Origin: Streptosporangiales bacterium
Lineage (GTDB): Bacteria > Actinomycetota > Actinomycetes > Streptosporangiales > WHST01
DNA: 35,087 nt
Reading direction: 5' to 3'
Assembly: GCA_009379955.1 (NCBI GenBank)
Contig: WHST01000069.1
Location: forward strand, 1-35,087
The position numbers and the translations under genes are program-made. This document shows positions 8,286 through 17,652 of the stretch, in pieces. The first letter of the stretch is position 1. Each line of letters begins with the position of its first letter. The notes under the pieces are model-generated. The model was given only the letters and a program-made list of their open reading frames with translations, searched no databases and had not been told where the DNA came from.

Positions 8286-9277
8286 GGTCGTCGCGGGCGC
8301 CACCTGCGGGGACGGCCGGGCGCGAGCGTCAGCACACCGGCGAGCGCGACCAGCGGTGCGTGGTCGCCGCCCGTGCCCACGACGCCGGACGGCTGGGCGG
8401 CTCCGTGCAGGGCACGTTGGTCGAACGTGTCGGGGCGCGCCAGCGATGTCCAGTGGTCGGTCGGCCAGACGATCGCGAACGCCTTGCCGATGACCGCGTC
8501 CTCGGGCACCGTGCCGAGGTTGCCGTCGTCGACGTGCTCGCGCGAGTCGGCCGACAGCGACCGGTGGTCACCCATCACCCACAGCCGCCCCTGCGGGACG
8601 GTGACGGCGTTCTTGCCCGCGAACTCCTTCGCGCACGGCTGGTCGCCCGGGTAGAGGTAGGGCTTCTCCTGCAGCCGCACGCCGTTGACGTACATGCCGA
8701 ACCCGGTGTCGGACCTGCGGCACTCGACCTTGTCACCGGGGACGCCGATGACCCGCTTGACGAAGTCCTCCTCGCCGATGGGCGTGCCGCCGAAGAACTG
8801 CGAGATCCAGCGGAACGCCCGCACCACGGGGTTGGCCTGGTCGTCGGCCGGCACCTCCACCTCGGGGGTGAAGGACCCGGCGCCGTCGAAGACGATCACA
8901 TCGCCGCGTTCGACGTCGCCGAAGCGGTACACCATCTTGTTGACGAGGACCTTGTCGCCGATCTGCAGGGTGTTCTCCATCGACCCCGACGGGATCATGT
9001 ACGCCTCGAACACGAGGCCGCGCAGTAACGCCGTCAGACCGAGCACGAGCACGACGAGGATCACGAGCTCCTTGAAGAAGGCGCTCTTCTTGCTGGTGGT
9101 CCCCTTGTCGCCCGACGCCTTGGCCGACTCCCTCACGTCGCCGACCCTTCCCGTCCCGCGACCCTCCGACGGGTCCTGCCTCGCACCAGCCCGGCGCCGA
9201 CCACGACGTGCAGCGTCGGGACGATGTCTTCCCCCCGTGGTCCCGGCCGGTGCCGAGGTCTCCAGATCGTCGGTCAT
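8282..9277 (-). CDS. lepB: Signal peptidase I
   Basis: 331 residues. It removes signal peptides from exported proteins at the outer face of the membrane. A polar, Arg-rich cytoplasmic N-terminus (about 1-66) precedes one membrane anchor (about 69-88). The catalytic Ser99 lies in IPSGSMENTL and the general-base Lys174 in FVKRVIGVPGD, followed by LWVMGDHRSLSADSR. ATG 9277 is chosen because the sequence from there looks coding and a gap of 46 bases then separates it from rplS. The C-terminal tail has a weak hydrophobic stretch (about 305-318) ending in Arg/Pro, possibly a second membrane segment. It lies between rplS and rnhB, the normal actinobacterial place. Confidence 0.95.
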   Translation of the reverse strand: MTDDLETSAPAGTTGGRHRPDAARRGRRRAGARQDPSEGRGTGRVGDVRESAKASGDKGTTSKKSAFFKELVILVVLVLGLTALLRGLVFEAYMIPSGSMENTLQIGDKVLVNKMVYRFGDVERGDVIVFDGAGSFTPEVEVPADDQANPVVRAFRWISQFFGGTPIGEEDFVKRVIGVPGDKVECRRSDTGFGMYVNGVRLQEKPYLYPGDQPCAKEFAGKNAVTVPQGRLWVMGDHRSLSADSREHVDDGNLGTVPEDAVIGKAFAIVWPTDHWTSLARPDTFDQRALHGAAQPSGVVGTGGDHAPLVALAGVLTLAPGRPRRWRPRRP

Positions 9278-9323
9278 CGCGTCAGAGCGTATCCCGTCAG
9301 TGGGGCCAGGATCGGTCACGACA

Positions 9324-9683
9324 TCAGGACGCGGAGGAGACCTCGCGACGCTCCTTGATCTTCGCGGCCTTGCCGCGGCGGTCACGCAGGTAGTAGAGCT
9401 TCGCCCGACGGACGTCGCCGCGCGTGGCGACCTCGATGCGCTCGATGGTCGGCGCGTGGATCGGGAACGTGCGTTCGACCCCCACGCCGTAGCTGACCTT
9501 GCGCACGGTGAACGACTCGCGCAGCCCGGCGCCCTGGCGACGGATGACGGCACCCTGGAAGACCTGGATGCGGCTCTTGTTGCCCTCGACGACGCGGACG
9601 TGGACCTTGAGCGTGTCGCCGGCGCGGAAGTCCGGGATGTCCGCACGCATCGAGGCGGCGTCGATCTCGTCGAGGCGGTGCAT
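9324..9683 (-). CDS. rplS: 50S ribosomal protein L19
   Basis: 119 residues, the normal length. Motifs include [45 protein letters not shown] and [18 protein letters not shown]19 lies at the 30S-50S interface. The ATG is preceded by AAGGA about 7 bases upstream. A 119-base gap separates it from trmD upstream, so it may have its own promoter or leader as well as read-through from the rpsP operon. I could not identify a specific leader structure. Confidence 0.97.
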   Translation of the reverse strand: MHRLDEIDAASMRADIPDFRAGDTLKVHVRVVEGNKSRIQVFQGAVIRRQGAGLRESFTVRKVSYGVGVERTFPIHAPTIERIEVATRGDVRRAKLYYLRDRRGKAAKIKERREVSSAS

Positions 9684-9802
9684 GATGAGTCCTTCGCAGG
9701 AAGTCGTGGGAATGCTCTCGCCGGCCAGTCCACTGGCACGGGTCGTTCAAGTTTGCCACACGGGCGGGAGACCAGCGAATCCAGCCCTGGCGGCCGGCCT
9801 CT

Positions 9803-10522
9803 CTACGGCTGCGATCCCTCCGGCTCCTGCCCGAGCAGGTCGGGACGCCGCTCGGCGGTCCTGGCCAGCGCCGCCTCGCGTCGCCACCGGGCGACGAGCT
9901 GGTGGTTGCCGGAGAGCAGCTCCTCGGGCACGGCTCGGCCGCGCCACACGGCGGGCTTGGTGTACACCGGGTACTCGAGCAGACCGTCGACGTGGGACTC
10001 CTCGACCAGCGAGGCGGGGTTGCCGAGCACCCCGGGCAGCAGCCGGCTCGTCGCCTCGATCATGACGAGCGCCGCGACCTCGCCGCCGGCCAGCACGTAG
10101 TCGCCGATCGACACCTCCTCGACGGGGACCCGCTCGGCGTAGGCCTCCACCACCCGGGCGTCGATGCCCTCGTAGCGGCCGCAGGCGAAGACCAGCCACG
10201 GCTCCCGCGCGTAGCGGTGGGCGTCGTCCTGGGTGAACCTGTGCCCGCTGGGCGTCGGGACGACCACCCGCGGCGCACCGCCGCCGGCGTCCGACTCCGC
10301 CACCAGGGCGTCGAGCGCGCGCCCCCAGGGCTCGGGGGTCATCACCATGCCCGCGCCGCCGCCGTACGGCGAGTCGTCGACGGAGCGGTGGACGTCCTCG
10401 GTCCAGTCGCGCAGGTCGTGCACGCGGACGTCGAGCAGCCCGGTGGTCCTGGCACGCCCGATCAGCGAGACGTCCAGCGGCGCGAGGTACTCGGGGAAGA
10501 TCGTGACGACGTCGATGCGCAC
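9803..10522 (-). CDS. trmD: tRNA (guanine-N1)-methyltransferase TrmD
   Basis: 239 residues. It methylates G37 next to the anticodon using S-adenosylmethionine and prevents frameshifting. Visible SPOUT/trefoil-knot motifs are [10 protein letters not shown] at the N-terminus, [26 protein letters not shown] and the knot [19 protein letters not shown] 10522 starts two bases after the rimM stop. The purine-rich GAGGAGGG at the end of rimM serves as its ribosome binding site. Normal family length. Confidence 0.96.
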   Translation of the reverse strand: MRIDVVTIFPEYLAPLDVSLIGRARTTGLLDVRVHDLRDWTEDVHRSVDDSPYGGGAGMVMTPEPWGRALDALVAESDAGGGAPRVVVPTPSGHRFTQDDAHRYAREPWLVFACGRYEGIDARVVEAYAERVPVEEVSIGDYVLAGGEVAALVMIEATSRLLPGVLGNPASLVEESHVDGLLEYPVYTKPAVWRGRAVPEELLSGNHQLVARWRREAALARTAERRPDLLGQEPEGSQP

Positions 10523-10524
10523 CC

Positions 10525-11037
10525 TCAGCCCTCCTCGTCGTCAAGCAGACCGGGGGGCGGGTCGACCACCAGCCGGCGGTTGGCGAGGTCCACCACCGGC
10601 ACCATCGCCGCGACGAACGGGACGAGCACCTCTCCGCCGGTCGCCCGCTCGATGACGAGCACGTCCTGGGCCGGGTGGAGGACGTCGGTGACCGTGCCGA
10701 CCTCGGCGCCGTCGGTGGTGACGACTGACGAGCCGATCAGCTCGAGGTCGTGGACGTCGTCGGGGTCGGTGCTCGGCGTCAGGTCGTCGCTGTCGAACAC
10801 GAGCTCGACTCCGCGTAGCCCCTCGGCGGACGTCCGGTCACCCGCCTCGGCGAACCGTACGCGCATCCGGTCGGCGTGCGGGCTCGCGGCCTCGATCGTC
10901 AGGGCGCCGGTGCCGTCACCGCGTCGCAGGACCGCACCGGCCCGGAACCGGCGTGCCGGTTCGTCGGTGCGGACGTCGACGAGCACGTCGCCGCGCAGCC
11001 CGTGGGCACGCAGCACCCGGCCGATGACGATGAGCAC
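10525..11037 (-). CDS. rimM: 16S rRNA processing protein RimM
   Basis: 170 residues. RimM binds ribosomal protein S19 and assists maturation of the 30S head. The N-terminal RimM barrel begins [17 protein letters not shown] (about 3-19). The C-terminal PRC-barrel includes [20 protein letters not shown] and [20 protein letters not shown] 11037 is used because the fold begins immediately; the frame is open further upstream but that part overlaps khpA. It starts 14 bases after the khpA stop and ends in DDEEG, whose codons carry the trmD ribosome binding site. Confidence 0.94.
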   Translation of the reverse strand: MLIVIGRVLRAHGLRGDVLVDVRTDEPARRFRAGAVLRRGDGTGALTIEAASPHADRMRVRFAEAGDRTSAEGLRGVELVFDSDDLTPSTDPDDVHDLELIGSSVVTTDGAEVGTVTDVLHPAQDVLVIERATGGEVLVPFVAAMVPVVDLANRRLVVDPPPGLLDDEEG

Positions 11038-11051
11038 GGGGCGCCCCCGCG

Positions 11052-11321
11052 TCAGCGCCCCGCGCCGTTGCGCCGAGAGCCCCGTGAGGCGCCGTGCGCC
11101 TCGAACTCGACCCGCTGGTGCTCGCCCTGGGACAGGGCGTCGACGACCGTGCGGATGTTCTGCGCGGTACGGCCGCTGCGGCCGATCACGCGGCCGAGGT
11201 CGTCCGGGTGTACCCGGACATCGAGGATCTTGCCGCGGCGCAGCGCACGCGAGCGCACGGTCACGTCGTCCGGGTGGTCGACGATGCCGCGAACCAGGTG
11301 TTCGACGGTCTCGCTGAGCAT
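11052..11321 (-). CDS. khpA: KH-domain RNA-binding protein KhpA
   Basis: 89 residues forming a single type II KH domain. The RNA-binding GxxG loop is in GRVIGRSGRTAQNIRTVV. The N-terminal helix is MLSETVEHLVRGIVDHPDDV. KhpA proteins bind RNA, often with KhpB/Jag, and affect cell division and envelope control in other Gram-positives. The gene starts two bases after the rpsP stop and is placed between rpsP and rimM as in other actinobacteria. The C-terminus is Arg/Gly-rich. Confidence 0.93.
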   Translation of the reverse strand: MLSETVEHLVRGIVDHPDDVTVRSRALRRGKILDVRVHPDDLGRVIGRSGRTAQNIRTVVDALSQGEHQRVEFEAHGASRGSRRNGAGR

Positions 11322-11323
11322 GC

Positions 11324-11734
11324 TCAGGCCTCGCTGGAGGCGTCGGCCTGCGGCGCCTCACTCGCGGCCCTCTTGGCCGGCGCGCCGGAGTCGCCCGACT
11401 CCTTGGCGGCGGCCTCGTAAGCAGCCTGCTTGTCGGCCCGGGTCCTGGGCGGCTTCACGGTGCTCTCGGCGTTCGGGTCGCCCTGGAACCGCTGCCAGTC
11501 GCCGGTGAGCTTCAGCAGGTGGCGCACTGGGTCACTCGGCTGCGCGCCCACCTTCAGCCAGTACTGCGCCCGCTCGGAGTCGACCTCGATGAGCGAGGGG
11601 TCTTCCTTCGGGTGGTACTTGCCGATCTCCTCGATGGCGCGGCCGTCACGCTTGGTGCGTGAGTCCATGACCACGATGCGGTACTGGGGGTTGCGGATCT
11701 TCCCCAGGCGCTTGAGCCTGATCTTGACTGCCAC
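11324..11734 (-). CDS. rpsP: 30S ribosomal protein S16
   Basis: 136 residues. The core (1-80) is typical: [33 protein letters not shown] and [15 protein letters not shown]. The remaining 55 residues are an Ala/Lys/Glu-rich tail, as often seen in actinobacterial S16. The start is GTG 11734 with AGGAG about 12 bases upstream. It is the first gene of the rpsP-khpA-rimM-trmD run, with a 186-base gap to ffh. That gap contains no other gene I can see and presumably holds a promoter. Confidence 0.96.
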   Translation of the reverse strand: MAVKIRLKRLGKIRNPQYRIVVMDSRTKRDGRAIEEIGKYHPKEDPSLIEVDSERAQYWLKVGAQPSDPVRHLLKLTGDWQRFQGDPNAESTVKPPRTRADKQAAYEAAAKESGDSGAPAKRAASEAPQADASSEA

Positions 11735-11920
11735 GGGTGTGGTGTCTCCTCATGTGTCGTACGCGACTAGGCGACCGAAACCCCGGTGGGGTCGGTGTCC
11801 GGCGCCCGGGACGGCGCGTGCCGGAGGTAGAGAGGGACCTCGGCATCGCGCGCCAGTGTGCAATTGTGCCAGAACGCGCGACCCGCCGCGTACGGAGGGC
11901 CCGCGACCGGCCGCCGCGCC

Positions 11921-13477
11921 CTACTTCTCGCGCGGCGGGGGCGGGTTGAGCTTGGACAGGTCGGGCATGCGGAACCCGCCGAAGCCGCCGGGCATCCCCC
12001 CGCCGGGAGCGCCGCCGGTGAGGTCGGGCATGCCGGCCGGCAGCCCCAGCCCGCCCGGCTGCTTCGTGCCGCCGCCGCTGCGCCCCTTGGCCCCCTTCTT
12101 CTTGCCCTTGCCCTTCCCCTTGCGCTGCTGCTTGGCCTTGCGGCCGCCCGGCATACCCGGCATGCCGGGGATGCCACCGCCGCTCATCTGCTTCATCATC
12201 TTGCGCGCCTCGTTGAAGCGCTCGACGAGGTGGTTGACGTCGGTGACGGTGGTGCCCGAGCCGCTCGCGATGCGGAGCCGGCGCGAGCCGTTGATGATCT
12301 TCGGTGTATGGCGCTCCGCCGGTGTCATCGACTGGATGATCGCGGTGAGCCGGTCGACGTCGCGATCGTCGATCTGGTCGATCTGCTCGCGCATCTGGTT
12401 CATGCCGGGAACCATGCCGAGCAGGCTGGAGATCGATCCCAGCTTGCGCACCATCGCGATCTGCTGCAGGAAGTCCTCGAGGGTGAAGTCGTCGCCGGTG
12501 GCCAGCTTGCCGGCCATCTCGGTGGCCTGGTCCTCGTCGAACGTGCGCTGCGCCTGCTCGATCAGTGTCAGCATGTCGCCCATGCCGAGGATCCGCGACG
12601 CCATGCGGTCGGGGTGGAAGACGTCGAAGTCGTCGAGCTTCTCGCCGGTCGACGCGAACATCACCTGGCGGCCGGTCACGTGGGCGACCGACAGTGCGGC
12701 ACCCCCGCGCGCGTCGCCGTCGAGCTTGGTGAGGACGACGCCGTCGAAGCCGACGCCCTCGAGGAACGCCTCCGCCGTGGTGACGGCGTCCTGACCGATC
12801 ATCGCGTCGACGACGAACAGGATCTCGTCCGGATTGACGGCGTCGCGGATGTCCACCGCCTGCTTCATCATGTCCGCGTCGATGCCCAGGCGTCCGGCCG
12901 TGTCGACGAGGATCACGTCGTACTGCTGCCGCCTGGCGTGGTCGACGGCGTCGCGCGCGACGGCCACCGGGTCGCCGACGCCGTTGCCCGGCTCGGGGGC
13001 GAACACCGCGACCTGCGCGCGCTCGCCGAGCACCTGCAGCTGCTGCACCGCGTTGGGACGCTGGAGGTCGGCGGCGACGAGCAGCGGTACGTGGCCCTGC
13101 TCGCGCAACCAGTGCGCCAGCTTGCCGGCGAGCGTCGTCTTACCCGTGCCCTGCAGGCCCGCGAGCATGAGGACCGTCGGCGGTGTCTTGGCGAAGCGCA
13201 GCCGGCGGGTCTCGCCGCCGAGGGTGTCGACGAGCTCGTCGTTGACGATCTTGATGACCTGCTGCGCGGGATTGAGCGCGTCGTGCACCTCCGCGCCGAG
13301 GGCCCGTTCTTTGACGCGGGCAATGAAATCCTTGACCGCCGGCAGCGCGACGTCCGCCTCGAGCAGGGCGATGCGGATCTCGCGACAGGTGGAGGTGACG
13401 TCGTCCTCCGTCAGGCGCCCCTTCTTGCGGAGCGCGCTGAAGACGGACTCGAGTCGGTCGGTCAGGGTTTCAAACAC
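11921..13477 (-). CDS. ffh: Signal recognition particle protein Ffh
   Basis: 518 residues. Ffh binds 4.5S RNA and signal sequences of nascent membrane proteins and delivers ribosomes to FtsY. The N domain (about 1-95) precedes the G domain with LAGLQGTGKTTLAGKL (about 105), DTAGRLGID and LTKLDGDARGGAAL. The Met-rich M domain shows MVPGMNQMREQ and SGSGTTVTDVNHLVERF. The tail after about 425 has a Gly/Met stretch, a Lys-rich block and a Gly/Pro end. GTG 13477 is preferred over GTG 13501 because GAGGA lies 9 bases before it and family members begin at FETLTDRL. Divergent from livK. Confidence 0.96.
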   Translation of the reverse strand: MFETLTDRLESVFSALRKKGRLTEDDVTSTCREIRIALLEADVALPAVKDFIARVKERALGAEVHDALNPAQQVIKIVNDELVDTLGGETRRLRFAKTPPTVLMLAGLQGTGKTTLAGKLAHWLREQGHVPLLVAADLQRPNAVQQLQVLGERAQVAVFAPEPGNGVGDPVAVARDAVDHARRQQYDVILVDTAGRLGIDADMMKQAVDIRDAVNPDEILFVVDAMIGQDAVTTAEAFLEGVGFDGVVLTKLDGDARGGAALSVAHVTGRQVMFASTGEKLDDFDVFHPDRMASRILGMGDMLTLIEQAQRTFDEDQATEMAGKLATGDDFTLEDFLQQIAMVRKLGSISSLLGMVPGMNQMREQIDQIDDRDVDRLTAIIQSMTPAERHTPKIINGSRRLRIASGSGTTVTDVNHLVERFNEARKMMKQMSGGGIPGMPGMPGGRKAKQQRKGKGKGKKKGAKGRSGGGTKQPGGLGLPAGMPDLTGGAPGGGMPGGFGGFRMPDLSKLNPPPPREK

Positions 13478-13612
13478 GTTACGAAGTCCTCGGGTAGACA
13501 CGTTCCGGTGGAATACTCACCAGGGTATCGGCACAGGTGGCGACCGTGGTCTACTCTCGGGCCACCTACGAGACGAGCCGAGTGGTTCGACCTACATTCT
13601 GGAGGAGAGAAC

Positions 13613-14839
13613 GTGCGCCAACGTGCATGGGTCCGCGTCGGGGTGGCGTTCGCTGCCGCGGCGCTCGTCTTGACGTCCTGCGGCAACCGCGGCGAGGACA
13701 ACAACAGTGGTGGCGGCGGTGACGACGCGGGCAAGGTCGCCAAGATCGGGGTCATCTCCCCCACCTCAGGTGATCTCTCGGCACTCGGCATCGGCATCCG
13801 CGACTCCGTCGACCTGGCTGTCAAGCAGGCCAACGAGAAGAAGCTCATCCCCGGCTGGACGCTCGAGGTCGCGGCGGAGGACGACGAGGGCAAGCCCGAC
13901 GTCGCCAAGAACGCCGCCACCAAGCTCGCCAACGACGACGAGGTCGTCGCGGTGGTCGGCACGCTGAACTCCAGCACCAGCCAGCAGGTGCAGCCGGTCC
14001 TCTCGGCCGCGAACATCACCCAGGTCTCGCCGGCCAACACCGGCACCGAGCTGACCCAGGGCGCGGACTGGAAGACCACGCCGAAGCGGGCGTACGAGAA
14101 CTACTTCCGCGTCTGCACCACCGACGCGATCCAGGGTCCGTTCGCGGCGCGCTACGTCTACAACGAACTGAAGATCACCGAGGTCGCGACGATCCACGAC
14201 AAGAAGACCTACGGTCAGGGCCTCGCGGAGTCGTTCACCGCGGAGTTCGAGAAGCTCGGCGGCAAGATCGTGTCCAAGCAGACGATCACACCCGAGGACA
14301 AGGACTACAGCGCCGTCATCTCGAAGATCAAGCCGAAGAACCCCGGCCTGATCTACTACGGCGGCGAATACCCGCAAGCCGGTCCGCTGAAGCAGCAGCT
14401 CAAGTCGAACGGTGTCGACGCGAAGTTGATGGGTGGCGACGGCACGTACTCGACCGAGTTCATCCCGTTGGCGGGCAAGGCCGCGAGCGGCTTCCTCGCC
14501 ACCTCGATCGGTGCGCCGCTGAACAAGCTCCCGGCGGCCGAGCAGTACACCAAGGACTACAAGGCGGGCGGCTACAAGGGTGACAACTCGTCGTACGGCG
14601 CGTACTCCTACGACTCCGCCACGGCGATCCTCAACGCACTCAAGACCTCGCTCAAGGATGCCGACGACGCCAAGTCGGCGCGGCAGGCGACGGTCGACGC
14701 GATGAAGGACGTCTCGTTCGACGGCCTCTCGGGCGAGGTCGCGTTCGACGAGTACGGCGACACCACCAACCGGGTACTGACCGTCTACGAGGTCAAAGGC
14801 GACGAGTTCACGGACGTCAACACCGAGGAGTTCAAGTAG
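13613..14839 (+). CDS. livK: Branched-chain amino acid type ABC importer, substrate-binding lipoprotein
   Basis: 408 residues. A lipoprotein signal peptide ends in the lipobox LTSC with the lipidated Cys23, followed by a Gly/Asn/Ser linker. The periplasmic-binding fold of the Leu/Ile/Val receptor type (peripla_BP_6) begins KIGVISPTSGDLSALGIGI and includes VVAVVGTLNSS, ITQVSPANTG, NYFRVCTTDAIQG and IHDKKTYGQGLAE. GTG 13613 has GGAGGAGAG immediately upstream. It is the first gene of the operon; a 103-base gap before livH may lower downstream expression. The ligand is probably a branched-chain or other amino acid, but this receptor family also binds amides and urea. Confidence 0.93.
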   Translation: MRQRAWVRVGVAFAAAALVLTSCGNRGEDNNSGGGGDDAGKVAKIGVISPTSGDLSALGIGIRDSVDLAVKQANEKKLIPGWTLEVAAEDDEGKPDVAKNAATKLANDDEVVAVVGTLNSSTSQQVQPVLSAANITQVSPANTGTELTQGADWKTTPKRAYENYFRVCTTDAIQGPFAARYVYNELKITEVATIHDKKTYGQGLAESFTAEFEKLGGKIVSKQTITPEDKDYSAVISKIKPKNPGLIYYGGEYPQAGPLKQQLKSNGVDAKLMGGDGTYSTEFIPLAGKAASGFLATSIGAPLNKLPAAEQYTKDYKAGGYKGDNSSYGAYSYDSATAILNALKTSLKDADDAKSARQATVDAMKDVSFDGLSGEVAFDEYGDTTNRVLTVYEVKGDEFTDVNTEEFK

Positions 14840-14942
14840 TAGACGGCGGGAGACGAGAGCTCACACCGTGACAACCGGGGCCGGGCCACGAGCCTGGCCC
14901 CGGAGCGGTCACGTGGAGAACTGACCTCGGAGGTCCGCAAGC

Positions 14943-15905
14943 GTGGAGGTTCTGCCACACGGCCTTGAGCTGCTCCTGCAGCAACTGGTCAACGGACTGT
15001 CGCTGGGCGCCCTGTACGCGCTCATCGCAGTCGGTTACACCGTGGTGTACGGCATCATCCAGCTCATCAACTTCGCGCACGGCGAGGTGTTCATGATCGG
15101 GGCGTTCGGCGCGCTCACGGTGTGGACGGTGCTGTTCCGTGACATGACCGCGCTGTGGATCTTCCCGTTCATGGTGATCGGCGCCATCGGCGCGTCGATC
15201 GGCGTAGCCGTACTGATGGAGCGGGTGGCGTACCGGCCGTTACGCAGCGCACCGCGACTGGCGCCGCTGATCACCGCCATCGGCGTCTCGGTCTTCCTCC
15301 AGGAGGCCGTCCGCCTCTTCTACGGCCGGATCCCGAGCTTTCCCAACGCCACCAGGGCGATCCCGTTCCCGCAGATCGACGGCATCACCGGACAGCCGCT
15401 CGTCGTCTTCGGCGTCACCGTGCAGCGGTCGGCGGTGTTCACCATCACCGCGCTCATCATCTGCACGATCTTCCTGTACTGGTTCGTCAACCGCACCCGC
15501 ACCGGCCGGGCGATGCAGGCGACGTCCCAGGATCCCGACACCGCGCGGCTGATGGGCATCAACGTCGACCGCATCATCGTCGTCGCGTTCGCCCTCGGTG
15601 CGGCCCTGGCCGCCATCGCGGGCATCGCGCACGGCCTCAAGTACACCAACATCGACTTCCGGATGGGATTCATCGCCGGGCTCAAGGCGTTCACTGCCGC
15701 TGTGCTCGGCGGTATCGGCAACATCTACGGCGCCGTGCTCGGCGGGCTCGTCCTCGGTCTCGTCGAGACCCTCGCGACGCAGTACATTCCCGGCCAGTTC
15801 GGCGGCAGCGCCTGGAAGGACGTCTGGGCGTTCGCGCTCCTCATCCTCGTCCTCGTCTTCCGGCCGCAGGGTCTGCTCGGCGCGCGGGTGGTGGACCGCG
15901 CATGA
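14943..15905 (+). CDS. livH: Branched-chain amino acid ABC importer permease LivH
   Basis: 320 residues, about eight membrane helices. Motifs are NGLSLGALYALIAVGYTVVYGIIQ near the N-terminus, INFAHGEVFMIGAF, and the cytoplasmic coupling loop ATSQDPDTARLMGINVDRII (about 194-213). AVLGGIGNIYGAVLGG follows near 258-273. GTG 14943 has GGAGG 9 bases upstream. Its TGA overlaps the ATG of a 15-codon mini-ORF that leads directly to livM. It acts in the membrane as a pseudo-dimer with LivM. Confidence 0.95.
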   Translation: MEVLPHGLELLLQQLVNGLSLGALYALIAVGYTVVYGIIQLINFAHGEVFMIGAFGALTVWTVLFRDMTALWIFPFMVIGAIGASIGVAVLMERVAYRPLRSAPRLAPLITAIGVSVFLQEAVRLFYGRIPSFPNATRAIPFPQIDGITGQPLVVFGVTVQRSAVFTITALIICTIFLYWFVNRTRTGRAMQATSQDPDTARLMGINVDRIIVVAFALGAALAAIAGIAHGLKYTNIDFRMGFIAGLKAFTAAVLGGIGNIYGAVLGGLVLGLVETLATQYIPGQFGGSAWKDVWAFALLILVLVFRPQGLLGARVVDRA

Positions 15906-15949
15906 ACCAAGCGCAGGAGCTCGGCGAGAGAGGAGGCGAGCGCGCATGA
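15902..15949 (+). CDS. 15-codon bridging mini-ORF between livH and livM
   Basis: ATG 15902 overlaps the livH stop as ATGA. The frame encodes MNQAQELGERGGERA and its TGA (15947-15949) overlaps the livM ATG (15946) as another ATGA. It contains the purine-rich GAGAGAGGAGG that serves livM as a ribosome binding site. It may be translated only to carry ribosomes from livH to livM; a functional peptide is unlikely. The arrangement is seen directly; translation is inferred. Confidence 0.4.
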   Translation: MNQAQELGERGGERA

Positions 15950-17652
15950 ACGCCGTGCGAAACCTCGACGCGTTGCTGCGCAAGAGCTTCGGCCGACTCG
16001 CCTGGCCGTTGTCGCTCGCGGGCGCCGTGCTCATGCTGGTCGGCACCCTGCTGCCGTGGACCTACGACGACGACATCCTCGACGACCTCACGCTGTACTT
16101 CTACCCGGCAGGGCCGCAGGTCTACACGCTCGTCCTGTCCCTCGTCGCGTTCCTCATGCTGCTGTCCGTCCGCGGCCCGCTGTCCGCACGTCTGCGCACG
16201 GTCCTGCCCAACGCCGAGAGCGGCGCCCGCACGACCGGCTTCTTCTCCTTCCTCGTGGTGTGGCTCGTCCTGCTGGGCATCGCCGTCAGCCTCGGCGGCT
16301 TCATCAACCTCGACCCCGGTGGCTGGGTCTCCGGCGCCGGCGCACTGCTCCTGCTCGTCGCGACACGCGCCCTGCCCGAGAGCGCGCTCCGCGTCCCCGA
16401 GTGGCGGCTGCCCGACTGGGCGCAGATCCTGGTGATCGCCGCGACCCTCGGGCTCGTGCTCTGGGGCAGCGCGTACGCGCTGGGCCGCGAGGACGCCTGG
16501 GTCTTCGTCGACTTCCTGGTGTTCGCCACCGGACTCGTCCTCGCCTCGCGGACGGTCGGGCTCCTCGGCTACGTGGGCGAGGTGGCGGCGAGGTTCCGCC
16601 GCGTCACGCTGCTGGCCGCGTTCCTCGTCGCGTTCCTCTTCCCGTTCACCCAGGACGGCAGCGACGCCAACATGTCGATCGCCGCACAGGTCCTGGTCTT
16701 CGCGACGACGGCCATCGGCCTCAACATCGTGGTCGGTCTCGCCGGCCTGCTCGACCTCGGCTACATCGCCTTCCTCGGCTCCGGCGCGTACGTCGGCGCG
16801 ATGCTGTCGAACTCCGCGTTCGCCACCATCGGCTGGAAGCCGCCGTTCCTCGTCGTCGTGGTCCTCGGCGCGGTGATCGCGGCATGCTTCGGCCTCATCA
16901 TCGGCAGTCCGACGCTGCGGGTCAGCGGTGACTACCTCGCCATCGTCACGCTGGCGTTCGGCGAGATCTTCAAGATCACCATGAACAACCTGGACGGCAC
17001 CAACGGACCGGACCTCACCAACGGGCCGAACGGCATCCCCGGCATCCCCGACCTGCGGATCGGGTCGTTCGACTTCGGCGACCCGCACATCGTCTTCGGC
17101 ATCGAGATCGGCCGCTTCGCGAACTACTACATCCTCCTGTTGGCGGTCATCGCGCTCGTGATCCTCGCGTTCGTCCGGCTCAACGACTCACGCATCGGGC
17201 GCGGCTGGGTGGCGATCCGCGAGGACGAGCGGGCGGCCGACGCGATGGGGATCAACACGTTCGGTCTGAAGCTCCTCGCCTTCGCCGGCGGCGCGTTCCT
17301 CGCCGGTCTCGCCGGCACGATCAAGGCGCACCACGACGTGTCGGTCACCCCCGACCAGTACCAGTTCCTCGAGTCCGCGTTCCTGCTCTCCGCCGTCGTG
17401 CTCGGCGGCATGGGCACGGTCGCGGGCGTCCTGCTCGGCGCGACGATCCTCAAGCTCCTGCCGGAGAAGCTCCGGTTCTTCTCCGACTACCGGCTGCTGC
17501 TCTTCGGCCTGCTGCTCGTCGTGATGATGCGCTTCCGGCCGGAGGGCATCATCGCGAGCAAGCGCCGGCAGCTCGAACTGCACGAGGAGGACGAGAAGCT
17601 CGCGTCCGAGCTCGAGGGCCAGGTCGCCGACACGGAGGTGCCGACGAAATGA
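15946..17652 (+). CDS. livM: Branched-chain amino acid ABC importer permease LivM, N-terminally extended
   Basis: 568 residues, longer than the usual 300-430. Residues about 1-215 form an extra membrane region with roughly five to six helices and no motif I recognise. The LivM core follows: VFATTAIGLNIVVGLAGLLD (about 240), GDYLAIVTLAFGEIFKI, the coupling loop GWVAIREDERAADAMGIN (about 420) and VVLGGMGTVAGVLLGA. The C-terminus is a charged cytoplasmic tail. ATG 15946 overlaps the mini-ORF stop and has AGGAGG upstream. Extended LivM proteins are common in actinobacteria; the role of the extension is unknown. Confidence 0.93.
   Translation: MNAVRNLDALLRKSFGRLAWPLSLAGAVLMLVGTLLPWTYDDDILDDLTLYFYPAGPQVYTLVLSLVAFLMLLSVRGPLSARLRTVLPNAESGARTTGFFSFLVVWLVLLGIAVSLGGFINLDPGGWVSGAGALLLLVATRALPESALRVPEWRLPDWAQILVIAATLGLVLWGSAYALGREDAWVFVDFLVFATGLVLASRTVGLLGYVGEVAARFRRVTLLAAFLVAFLFPFTQDGSDANMSIAAQVLVFATTAIGLNIVVGLAGLLDLGYIAFLGSGAYVGAMLSNSAFATIGWKPPFLVVVVLGAVIAACFGLIIGSPTLRVSGDYLAIVTLAFGEIFKITMNNLDGTNGPDLTNGPNGIPGIPDLRIGSFDFGDPHIVFGIEIGRFANYYILLLAVIALVILAFVRLNDSRIGRGWVAIREDERAADAMGINTFGLKLLAFAGGAFLAGLAGTIKAHHDVSVTPDQYQFLESAFLLSAVVLGGMGTVAGVLLGATILKLLPEKLRFFSDYRLLLFGLLLVVMMRFRPEGIIASKRRQLELHEEDEKLASELEGQVADTEVPTK

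Noticed and set aside
11858-13612. Long plus-strand frame continuous with livK, opposite ffh
   Set aside because: The part before GTG 13613 is antisense to ffh and low-complexity; the lipoprotein signal and ribosome binding site set the real livK start.
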